From Spirochaetota bacterium (GTDB lineage Bacteria > Spirochaetota > UBA12135 > COTS27), in contig JAUXHF010000012.1 in the NCBI GenBank assembly GCA_030621685.1, positions 1 to 15,483 of the forward strand: 15,483 nucleotides of DNA, written 5' to 3'. This document shows positions 7,775-14,415 of this stretch, in pieces. Position 1 is the stretch's first letter. Every line of letters begins with the position of its first letter. Below the pieces are notes generated by a model. The model did not search any database and had not been told where the DNA came from. It saw nothing but the letters and a program-made list of their open reading frames with translations. The position numbers and the translations under genes were made by a program.

Positions 7775-7941
7775 GACTTTTCTCTCCCAAGATGGCAAGC
7801 AAATACTTACGCGTTATCGCCTGCATCATATTTTGTGGGCAAATAGTTAGCTTGATAACGTTAAATTTCTCAATCTTAGCCAACAAGAACCCTTAGAAAA
7901 ATCGGCTAAAAACAAAATCTTTGAAGCGTTTTTTTATGAAT

Positions 7942-8892
7942 TTACTTTTTTTTATCGTTTAAAAGGACTTTAAGCGGCAAAACTTTTCCCATATCGGGGA
8001 AATTCGAGCATATGTCATGTGTAAAAAGCTCCGCCGCGCACTTAGGATATCGAAAAGAGGCTTGATAATCCTTCACTCTCATAGCAAAAAGCTGCATGTC
8101 TTTAGGAGTATCCACGGTAAGCCGAAGCTGGGGCCTAACGTGGCTTTTTAGGGCCTCTACTACTACTTCTGCTGCTGCTCTGCTAAAATAAGCTAGCCCT
8201 TCTTCAAAGGCTTTTGTTTCGCTCTCTCTTCCTTGTTTTCCACAGCAACTTAGAGTAGGCTGCTGCTGCGCTATATTCCGATGCAGATACGAACTAACAT
8301 GCTCTCTATCGTAAGGTAATTTAGCATGTTTATCACTAAAAAAAAGCGCTGCTGCCGATAGAGCCTCAACGCCACTGCCGTAGGGAAGCCCCTTTGTATA
8401 GGCCAGCGCGGGAAGCCTATGGTTATCTCTAAAATTGTTTTTAATAACACGAGCTAACGATACGAGGTGGCTAAGCGAGGTAAAAGGATTATCTCCTGTT
8501 ACGCGAAAAACGGTATCGGCGATAAGCCCTTTGCTTTCCAAGAAATTAAGCGCCTGAACAAAACGCAAGAGGACATCAGTTCCATCCCCGCCGAAAAGTT
8601 TGAAAAACGGAGCTAGCGACCGGATCTTTCTCTTCTTCGATAGGCCATCTTCCTTATGCTGCTGCTTTTCTTGCTGCCTATGAAGTTCTTTACAAAGAGC
8701 AGAGTATTTTTCTATAAGTCCGACAAATAGTGAATATTCTTTTAGCGGGACCAGCAGCACAACAGGCATCCCGCAGAAAAGAAGCCTGTCTAGCAAATAT
8801 GCTAGAAGCGGCTTGCCATGAATTTGGTTGAGGGTTTTTCCCGGAAATCTTCTAGAAGCATAACGTGCTTGAAGCAAAACAACTGGTTTCAC
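7942..8892 (-). CDS. SpsF-like cytidylyltransferase (CMP-sugar-activating family)
   Basis: This family transfers CMP from CTP to a sugar acid or related sugar for glycan synthesis. Family motifs are clear: VVLLQARYASRRFPGKTL (4-21; usually QAR.SSTRLPGK.L), GGDGTDVLLRF (101-111), FRVTGDNPFTSL (129-140), PYGSGVEALSAAALF (170-184), DREHVSSYLH (195-204) and LRLTVDTPKD (256-265). The GTG start at 8892 is forced: an in-frame TAG lies just upstream and the conserved N-terminus begins at once. Length is 316. Residues about 70-98 are a Q/K-rich insertion (HRQQEKQQHKEDGLSKKRK) where family members usually run straight into the G-x-D-V motif. It lies 32 bases after purB and upstream of fliF. A role in flagellin or surface glycosylation is possible; the sugar is unknown. 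Confidence 0.82.
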   Translation of the reverse strand: MKPVVLLQARYASRRFPGKTLNQIHGKPLLAYLLDRLLFCGMPVVLLVPLKEYSLFVGLIEKYSALCKELHRQQEKQQHKEDGLSKKRKIRSLAPFFKLFGGDGTDVLLRFVQALNFLESKGLIADTVFRVTGDNPFTSLSHLVSLARVIKNNFRDNHRLPALAYTKGLPYGSGVEALSAAALFFSDKHAKLPYDREHVSSYLHRNIAQQQPTLSCCGKQGRESETKAFEEGLAYFSRAAAEVVVEALKSHVRPQLRLTVDTPKDMQLFAMRVKDYQASFRYPKCAAELFTHDICSNFPDMGKVLPLKVLLNDKKK

Positions 8893-8924
8893 GAGTATTC
8901 TCTAGCGGCATTCCATATTTAAAA

Positions 8925-10403
8925 TTAAACACGAAGGTTCACTTTAGCTGGTATAAATTCTGGCTGCTCTCGTTTTTTTTCTAAAAGAGGCTCAACTCGC
9001 TGGGCAACCAAGTTTTCAGCCAAACTGGCACAACGTCCGGTAAAAGCCTTATGATTATTCATTTCACTCAGTAAGCCTGCCATTTCTTGCCTAGTTAGCG
9101 AGAACAAGGCAGATTTTTCTAAAAGAAGCTGGGGCAAGGGGTTAGGCTTTCCTTCTTGTTTAATCTGCCTGGCAGCTTCAAGAGAAAGCACTCTAGCATG
9201 CTCATGAAGTTCTTGGCGGCTCCTGCCTTTCTTAGAAGCCACTTTCATAAGCAGTGTTTCAAGAACCAAAAAAGGCATCTGCTCTGCCAAACGCCTATGG
9301 ATGATTTTTTCATTAACCACCAGCCCAGTTGTGATATTACTAAAAATTTCAGCGATTGAATCAACAGCCAAAAAAGCCTCGCTTAAAGAAATTCTTTTGT
9401 TAGCCGAATCATCTAAACTTCGCTCTAGCCATTGCGTAGAAGCCGTATAGGCCCCCGTTATCGGCAAAGCCATAACAAAACGAGCTAAAGCACCAATGCG
9501 CTCTGAGCGCATAGGGTTTCGTTTAAAGGCCATAGCCGAAGAACCTACTTGTTTCGCTTCAAAAGGCTCTTCAAGCTCGGATGTCCCCGCTAAAAGCCGA
9601 AGATCTACAGCAAATTTAGCCGCCGTCTGTGCCATCGATGACAACAGCGCCAAAGCCTTATAATCTATCTTACGGGTATACGTTTGCCCGGTAACATGAA
9701 AAATTTTATCGAAGCCACAAAGCTCAGCCACACGCTCATCTAAGCTCTGTACCTTCTGCTCATCACCATTAAATAAGGTCAAATAACTAGCTTGGCTACC
9801 CGTAGTACCTTTAGCTCCACGAAAACGCAGAGTCTCTAGGAAAGCATCTATATCTTCTAAATCTATGAGTAGCTCTTCTAAATAAAGCCCCGCTCGCTTG
9901 CCTACCGTTACAGGCTGCGCCGGCTGATAATGCGTGTAGCCTAAGGCCGGCATGTCTTTATAACGAAGCACAAAGTCTTTCAGGTTTTTAATAACCTCTA
10001 TCCACTTTACTCGAAGAAGCAAAAAAGCTTGCTTCATCTGCATCAAATCGGCATTATCCACTACGAAAGCCGAGGTTGCCCCTAAGTGTAACCAAGGGGA
10101 CGATTTATAACCTTTTTTCTCAAGCTGCTCATTCCATGCATGAAGATGTGCCATGACATCATGGCGCATTTCCTGCTCTAAGCTACGCACACGCTGGAAA
10201 TCGATATCCGCTAAACTGTTTTGCATGGCCTCTAACAAAGAGGGGTTTTCAAAAAGCCCTAATTCGCTCTGTGCTGTAGCCAGCGCTAGCCACACTCTAC
10301 GCCATAGCACATGTCTATATTGCAGGCCAAAAAGCTCGCTCATCTCCTTAGAGGCGTATCGCTGGCCTAAAGGGCTTGTGTATCGAAGATAATTTTGAGA
10401 CAA
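8925..10403 (-). CDS. purB: Adenylosuccinate lyase, long (animal-like) class
   Basis: PurB cleaves fumarate from SAICAR and from adenylosuccinate in purine synthesis. The protein has 492 residues, close to animal ADSL (484) and longer than the roughly 430-460 of common bacterial forms. Diagnostic segments are SPLGQRYASKEM (10-21), RHDVMAHLH (80-88), LHLGATS (105-111), GYTHYQPAQPVTVGKR (155-170), FRGAKGTTGSQAS (194-206), the lyase signature GSSAMAFKRNPMRSERI (287-303), and LERSLDDSANKRI (326-338). The more usual SSAMPYKRNP is SSAMAFKRNP here. The start is probably TTG 10403: TAA lies two codons upstream, the conserved region starts within ten residues, and AGAAG is a modest ribosome site. It likely shares a transcript with the spsF-like gene. 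Confidence 0.95.
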   Translation of the reverse strand: MSQNYLRYTSPLGQRYASKEMSELFGLQYRHVLWRRVWLALATAQSELGLFENPSLLEAMQNSLADIDFQRVRSLEQEMRHDVMAHLHAWNEQLEKKGYKSSPWLHLGATSAFVVDNADLMQMKQAFLLLRVKWIEVIKNLKDFVLRYKDMPALGYTHYQPAQPVTVGKRAGLYLEELLIDLEDIDAFLETLRFRGAKGTTGSQASYLTLFNGDEQKVQSLDERVAELCGFDKIFHVTGQTYTRKIDYKALALLSSMAQTAAKFAVDLRLLAGTSELEEPFEAKQVGSSAMAFKRNPMRSERIGALARFVMALPITGAYTASTQWLERSLDDSANKRISLSEAFLAVDSIAEIFSNITTGLVVNEKIIHRRLAEQMPFLVLETLLMKVASKKGRSRQELHEHARVLSLEAARQIKQEGKPNPLPQLLLEKSALFSLTRQEMAGLLSEMNNHKAFTGRCASLAENLVAQRVEPLLEKKREQPEFIPAKVNLRV

Positions 10404-10628
10404 TTTTTACTTCTAAATTTTATGCTGCTTAGCAGCAGCTGTTACCTTGCTGCGCCTGTACGTATTTATATCCGTGCTCGTAGATGGCCTTCTGCTCCTG
10501 CTTTATTTAGCAGAAGTTAGTCTAAATTAAAGAATCTTAATTATACCCATGTTTAGCTTTGAATACCTTATAACAAGGTTACAAAAACTTTTACTGGAAT
10601 TCGTATGGTATGGGAATTTATTTACTAT
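10404..10628 (-). promoter_or_regulatory. purB leader with -10 box and two hairpins
   Basis: This 225-base gap lies between the cyclic-nucleotide-binding gene and purB. On the minus strand a perfect TATAAT (10545-10540) could start a leader of about 130 bases, though no good -35 is seen. The leader holds a perfect 8-bp stem, CTTCTGCT (10489-10496) with AGCAGAAG (10509-10516), and a 13-base palindrome GCTGCTTAGCAGC (10424-10436) about 20 bases before the start codon. I did not find the conserved purine-riboswitch core. Structured control of purB is possible but unproven. Confidence 0.35.
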
Positions 10629-11213
10629 TTATGTTTGTTTATATTTGCCATATAAACGCAGAAACATGACAATATCTTGCTGTTGTTCGCTACTGATCAC
10701 AGCATTAAGGTAAAAGAGTATGGAATGTTTTGCTCCATCAATTTCACGAGATTTTTGCGCCTCAGCCAGTTTTTCTTTGCTGATAATACCCAAAGAAAGC
10801 AACATGGCTAAAGGCTTAGCCGGGGCATTTCCCATAGCAGCAGAATCCATTTTCTTTTTTATATTAGAAAAGCTGTCGGTAGTGAATTTCAGTCTTCTGG
10901 CAAGGATTTTCACAAGTTTAAAGCCTATTTCTGGGGTAGTTTTAATAACCGCTTCTATGTAATGATGGTAAATAACTAAACAATTGCAATCGGTAAGCGC
11001 CCGCAACGTAGCATTACGGGGTTCATCAAGAATAAAGGCCATTTCTCCAAAAAAAACTCCACGCTGGGAAATTTCTGCCACAACACTGCCTCCCGAAGAT
11101 ACTTCTATAAGACCCTTATTCAAAATATATATTTCTTTACCGGCATCTCCCTCTGAGAAAATAAGAGTTCCTGCGGAAAAGGTTTTTCTGCCCATTACAT
11201 CTGATTTTTTCAT
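10629..11213 (-). CDS. Cyclic-nucleotide-binding domain protein
   Basis: Start ATG 11213 (194 residues) has AAGG nine bases upstream; a TTG at 11246 would add 11 residues without a ribosome site. Residues about 11-110 form a cNMP-binding beta-roll: GTLIFSEGDAGKEIYILNKG, then the phosphate-binding cassette FGEMAFILDEPRNATLRA (55-72) with the key Glu and Arg. There is no recognisable helix-turn-helix, so it is probably not a CRP-type DNA binder. The tail (about 135-189, LAMLLSLGIISKEKLAEAQK and VISSEQQQDIV) resembles the paired-helix fold of the GspE/MshE N-terminal domain, which in some proteins binds c-di-GMP; this is a weak similarity. It has no signal peptide, so it is cytoplasmic. It lies between the M23 and purB genes, behind its own promoter. 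The ligand is not determinable here. Confidence 0.85.
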   Translation of the reverse strand: MKKSDVMGRKTFSAGTLIFSEGDAGKEIYILNKGLIEVSSGGSVVAEISQRGVFFGEMAFILDEPRNATLRALTDCNCLVIYHHYIEAVIKTTPEIGFKLVKILARRLKFTTDSFSNIKKKMDSAAMGNAPAKPLAMLLSLGIISKEKLAEAQKSREIDGAKHSILFYLNAVISSEQQQDIVMFLRLYGKYKQT

Positions 11214-11524
11214 AGTTTTTAGCCTTGTATCTCGTTCCGTACTCAAATTTTGCGACAGCGATAGCTATAGTATACCTGATATTATATCACATGTAATATC
11301 TATATTACTCACATACATGTTACTTGAATACATATTGTTGATACGCATAGTTTATTTACTCGGCAGAAAAATAGTAAATTTTGGCAACTTACTTTCAATT
11401 ATAGCTAGAAAAAACAGCTTGTTTCGCAGAAATATAGCTAGCATAGAATAAGTAATATGAAATAAGCATGGAGCTAGCAAAAGTATATCAAGATAATTCT
11501 AACAAGCAAAGCTCCGCTAAGCAG
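11214..11524. other. AT-rich intergenic region between M23 and cNMP-binding genes
   Basis: About 310 bases without a credible gene. It holds the extended -10 promoter and palindrome described separately, and a weaker upstream promoter candidate on the minus strand (TTGAAA 11398-11393, 16 bases, TACTAT 11376-11371). No intrinsic terminator was seen after the M23 gene. Confidence 0.5.
11281..11308 (-). promoter_or_regulatory. Extended -10 promoter with overlapping operator-like palindrome
   Basis: On the minus strand TGATATAAT (11289-11281) is a perfect extended -10 element, about 68 bases before ATG 11213. Four bases upstream lies the perfect inverted repeat GTAATATCTATATTAC (11293-11308: 7-bp arms, 2-bp centre), just where a -35 box would sit. 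A poor -35 with an extended -10 and a palindrome in its place suggests control by a dimeric regulator. The repeat and box are direct observations; control is inference. Confidence 0.5.
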
Positions 11525-12595
11525 CTATAAAAAATTGACCTTAAAAGTATAGCTAGACTTATTCCCTCGCCAATCTAACACTTCTATTTCAAAGCTATGT
11601 TTTGTTTTGCTAGGAATAAATTCTCCCAACCTAAAATTAAAGGGCAATCCGTATACTTTTTTAAAATAATAAAATTCTTGGTTGCCTGCCTTGGCGCTTT
11701 GCCCGGAAACCGCCAATCCTTCTTCGCTTTTCTGAAGAAGAGAAAAATCATACACTTGAAAAGTTTTCGAATCAATACTTAACGTAAGTCTTTTTACACC
11801 CTTCGTTCGGCCATTTTTAGCATCCGTTTTATTACTGAAATCCCATACCACCGAATAGAGCTCTATAGGACCACGGTAGCGGAATTTAGAGTTTTTCTTA
11901 ATCCGATACACTCTATCTCGTATTTTAAATAAAAAAGAAACAATTTGCGGTTTCACGGCATCATCATAATCCGGTAAAATGAAAAATGGATTCATGACTA
12001 AGTTTCTCTGCAAATCCTCAACCTCTAAATGCAAATGTTCCCCAATAGAATATCCACTTGATCCCATAAAAGCAATGGCCTTATCCTTCTCTACTCTATC
12101 TGCAGGGCTGCCGTTTGCATTATCTGCAGAGCTGCCGTTTGCAGATAGCAAGGATGCCCCTTGCAAATGGTAATAGTAGCTACGAAAACCTTCCTCATGC
12201 TCTAGTATTACCGTATTTCCTGGCCCCATTGGTTTGTAGCGTGGATCTGATTTCCTATCTATAGCCAAAAGCAGCCTTCCATCGGCAATGGGGAAGACAG
12301 CCTGCTGGCCAGCAAAATCTATGCCACTGTGGAAATGCGTACCTCTTGATTCGCCAAATAAAGACGTTATCCGTACAAACTTCACAGGGTACTCATATTT
12401 TGCCGCTTTAAGCCCAGCCACCAGAGAAAACTGTGCTGCCAAAAATAAGGTTATCAGGAAAACCCTACTTTTTATAGGTATAAAAAACAAAGAAAACAAG
12501 CTGCTTGGAAAGTTTTTAAACAAATATAAATTTTGCAGATTCTTTTTTATCATAATGTGTTCGTTTAGATTTTTTAGCAAAGAGGCTTTTGCCAT
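11525..12595 (-). CDS. M23 (LytM/lysostaphin-type) peptidoglycan endopeptidase
   Basis: M23 enzymes are zinc peptidases that cut peptide crosslinks in murein. The 356 residues comprise a hydrophobic anchor or signal (about 45-61, VFLITLFLAAQFSLVAGLKA) and the catalytic domain with HSGID (His89, Asp93), YYYHLQ (His143) and GEHLHLEV (His187, His189). All expected zinc and catalytic residues are intact, so it should be active. A beta-rich, probably Ig-like domain (about 215-356) follows. The N-terminus before the anchor is unusually long and ATG 12595 has a poor ribosome site, so a later start is possible. It begins 18 bases after the TonB-like gene, which implies coupling. It probably acts in the periplasm. 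Confidence 0.92.
   Translation of the reverse strand: MAKASLLKNLNEHIMIKKNLQNLYLFKNFPSSLFSLFFIPIKSRVFLITLFLAAQFSLVAGLKAAKYEYPVKFVRITSLFGESRGTHFHSGIDFAGQQAVFPIADGRLLLAIDRKSDPRYKPMGPGNTVILEHEEGFRSYYYHLQGASLLSANGSSADNANGSPADRVEKDKAIAFMGSSGYSIGEHLHLEVEDLQRNLVMNPFFILPDYDDAVKPQIVSFLFKIRDRVYRIKKNSKFRYRGPIELYSVVWDFSNKTDAKNGRTKGVKRLTLSIDSKTFQVYDFSLLQKSEEGLAVSGQSAKAGNQEFYYFKKVYGLPFNFRLGEFIPSKTKHSFEIEVLDWRGNKSSYTFKVNFL
12097..12144 (-). repeat. 24-bp tandem duplication inside the M23 domain
   Basis: Two 24-bp copies (12097-12120 and 12121-12144) differ at two positions. They encode ANGSSADN and ANGSPADR in the loop between His143 and the HLH motif. The loop is likely surface-exposed and tolerant of length change. 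Confidence 0.85.
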
Positions 12596-12613
12596 CCTAA
12601 AACAAAAACACTG

Positions 12614-13609
12614 CTAAGGCTGAAAAAACTGCAGATATTCTGCTTCATAAACAGCATTGTTTTCAATACGATTAAAGCGAAACGAACGAACCAACTGAAG
12701 TATCCAAACATCTAACTCTTCGTATTTAGAGGAGCGCAAAACCTCTATGGCAAAGGGCTTGCCTGTTTTATCAATTCTAAAAAGAACGGTGGCCTGACTG
12801 CGAATACCCTGGCCTTGTAGGTTTTTTGGTATGGGCAGAACGTTACGAGAAATAAGCTGCCTGCTCGCCGAGCCTTGTTTTTTCCAGCGGAACAGCGAAT
12901 TGTCTTGGCCTGTATCTGCCGGAGAGCTATCCTCTACATCATCAAAACTAGAAGCTGCACTTCGCGATGATGTCTTTGAGCTAGCCACAGTGCTCTGCTT
13001 TCCTGCCAAGCTAGATTTCGAGGAAGCCTTGCTACTGGCTTCAGCCGAGCTGGCTGGCGAGCCAGCTCCAGCGCTAAGCAGTTTTTTTTGAAGCTGGCTT
13101 GTTCTCTTATTAGATATTTCTAGCTTCTCTATGGCAATATCGCTACTTTCCGATTTGGCTGGCTGCTGTTTATCGGAAGAAAGGCTTTGCTTACGTGTTT
13201 GTGTTTTCGTTTTCGAAAATACCAGTTTTTTCCGCTCTAAAGTCTGGCTATTCGCTAGAACTGGGGCTGGAGGCTTCTGCGGCACGGGCTGTTTTTCCTG
13301 CGTCACTTTTATCGCAGATTTTGTCGCAGATTGTACTTCTTGTGTTTGTGTTTTACTCTTGGCTTGTTTCGCTGGCGCTGCTCTTTTAACCGCTAACGAT
13401 TTCACCGCGCTTTTATAGGAGGCAGCTCCAGCAAGTTCTACTTGAATCTTTATTGTTTGATTATTTCTTTCATCTTCTGCAGGAAAGACTACCAAGAAAA
13501 GTAAGAGTATAAGCGCATGTAAAAAAAATGAAAGCCACAAAGAGTTCGTAAAACGACTTTTTTCAGCCCTTTGTTTTTTTTTAATCTGTTTAGCTGAATT
13601 TCCTTCCAT
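12614..13609 (-). CDS. TonB-like energy transducer
   Basis: TonB spans the periplasm and passes proton-motive energy from an ExbB-ExbD motor to outer-membrane partners. The 331 residues show the family order: a cytoplasmic basic start, one membrane helix (24-43) with the TonB SxxxH motif (Ser27, His31), a long K/S/Q/P-rich linker (about 62-250), and a C-terminal domain (about 262-331; GIRSQATVLFRIDKTGKPFAIEVLRSS, LDVWILQLVRSFRFN) like TonB_C. The linker has fewer Pro-Lys repeats than classical TonB and a serine-rich part (183-222). ATG 13609 is the only start available after an upstream in-frame stop. It lies 81 bases after exbD and just before the M23 gene. TolA-like or other envelope-spanning roles are possible. 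Confidence 0.8.
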   Translation of the reverse strand: MEGNSAKQIKKKQRAEKSRFTNSLWLSFFLHALILLLFLVVFPAEDERNNQTIKIQVELAGAASYKSAVKSLAVKRAAPAKQAKSKTQTQEVQSATKSAIKVTQEKQPVPQKPPAPVLANSQTLERKKLVFSKTKTQTRKQSLSSDKQQPAKSESSDIAIEKLEISNKRTSQLQKKLLSAGAGSPASSAEASSKASSKSSLAGKQSTVASSKTSSRSAASSFDDVEDSSPADTGQDNSLFRWKKQGSASRQLISRNVLPIPKNLQGQGIRSQATVLFRIDKTGKPFAIEVLRSSKYEELDVWILQLVRSFRFNRIENNAVYEAEYLQFFQP

Positions 13610-13690
13610 TACATTACTTAAGCCCGTAGCTCTTTATTGCCCTAGCTTCATAGCTTCAAGCAAAACCTTGATATCCGTAAAATAAAAAAT

Positions 13691-14107
13691 TTAAGGCCCC
13701 TTTGAACGTAGCTGCGCCGAAAGCGAAACACGTTCTATTCCGGCTGCCTTGGCTATGCCCATAAGCCGCACTACCTGTTCATAGGGAACGCTTTTGTCGG
13801 CTTCAATAATCACTACCGGCGTCTGCTCCTCAGTCGCTCGTTTTTGCAAAGCAGATGTTACTTGCTGCATGCTTACTACCCTGCCATTGATGTAAAGCGT
13901 GCCATCTTTCTGTAACGAAAGCGTCAGTTGTTTCTTAATCTCGCTATCGGCGGCGGCTGTACCCGGAAGATCTACTTTCAGCGCTCTTACTTGGATCAGC
14001 GTTGATGAAGTCATAAAAAAAATTATCAGCAAGAACACAATATCAACCATGGCCGTAAGTTCTATGCCTTCTTTTGCCTTCAGCCGGCTTGCTTTCTTAA
14101 GAATCAT
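13691..14107 (-). CDS. exbD: ExbD/TolR-family biopolymer transport protein
   Basis: ExbD is the peptidoglycan-side partner of the ExbB proton channel that powers TonB. The 138 residues show a basic N-terminus, one membrane helix (about 19-37, AMVDIVFLLIIFFMTSS) with the conserved proton-path aspartate (Asp22), and a periplasmic domain (LTLSLQKDGTLYINGR, PVVIIEADKSVPYEQVV). ATG 14107 follows about 310 gene-free bases that include four 12-bp repeats; its ribosome site is weak. ExbB, normally encoded next to exbD, is not in the window. The gene is first of exbD-tonB-M23. TolR is the alternative name, but the adjacent TonB-like gene favours ExbD. Confidence 0.9.
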   Translation of the reverse strand: MILKKASRLKAKEGIELTAMVDIVFLLIIFFMTSSTLIQVRALKVDLPGTAAADSEIKKQLTLSLQKDGTLYINGRVVSMQQVTSALQKRATEEQTPVVIIEADKSVPYEQVVRLMGIAKAAGIERVSLSAQLRSKGP

Positions 14108-14135
14108 GGGCTGCTCTTTTGCTTATAAAAATAGG

Positions 14136-14183
14136 CTATTTTCTCTACTATTTTTCTTGCTATTTTTCTTGCTATTTCTCTTG
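14136..14183. repeat. Four 12-bp tandem repeats upstream of exbD
   Basis: The unit is CTATTTTTCTTG on the plus strand. Copies at 14148-14159 and 14160-14171 are identical; those at 14136-14147 and 14172-14183 are degenerate. The array ends 29 bases before ATG 14107, within the exbD leader or promoter. Slippage could change its length. Confidence 0.85.
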
Positions 14184-14395
14184 CTATGATACCGTAGCTT
14201 CAAACAAATATAAAAACAATACATATCTTATAAATATTCTGTATATCCTAAATATTTTCTACGCTTCTACTCTTTTACTCTTTAACGCCTTCAATATAAT
14301 TATACAGCATTTTTAATAACAGGCTGATAATTTACTTGGAAAAAATTTACTTAGGAAAATCAAAAAATAGCTTTAGAAAGGAAATAAGCAAAGAT

Positions 14396-14414
14396 AAGGA
14401 TATACTATATCCTT
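14396..14414 (+). promoter_or_regulatory. Perfect 19-bp palindrome at the start of the SH3-domain gene
   Basis: AAGGATATACTATATCCTT has 9-bp arms around one central base and ends two bases before ATG 14416. Its left end contains AAGGA, the only Shine-Dalgarno-like sequence close to the gene, though 15 bases from the ATG; an RNA hairpin would hide it. Its centre contains TATACT, a possible -10 box that would give an almost leaderless transcript. Operator and mRNA switch are both possible. Confidence 0.55.
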
Positions 14415-14415
14415 T

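Larger units (their letters stand above)
14108..14415. other. Divergent intergenic region between exbD and the SH3-domain gene
   Basis: No gene is credible here. It is very AT-rich and must hold two promoters. A perfect TATAAT sits on the minus strand at 14304-14299 for exbD, without a good -35. The 12-bp repeats (14136-14183) and the 19-bp palindrome (14396-14414) are listed separately. Confidence 0.5.

Noticed and set aside
7813..7822. GGCGATAA upstream of fliF, 7 of 8 bases of a sigma-28 -10
   Set aside because: The four bases at the -35 spacing are GCCC, and spacings of 14 or 16 do not help.
7880..7915. TTAGCC / GGCTAA inverted repeat between the spsF-like gene and fliF as a terminator
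   Set aside because: Only 6 bp of stem, a 22-base loop and no T-run after it on the minus strand.
10404..10628. Purine riboswitch ahead of purB
   Set aside because: The conserved three-way-junction core was not found; only simple hairpins are visible.
13899..14189. Plus-strand frame ending in a Leu/Phe run that looks like a membrane helix
   Set aside because: It is mostly antisense to exbD; the Leu/Phe run is the translation of the 12-bp tandem repeat.
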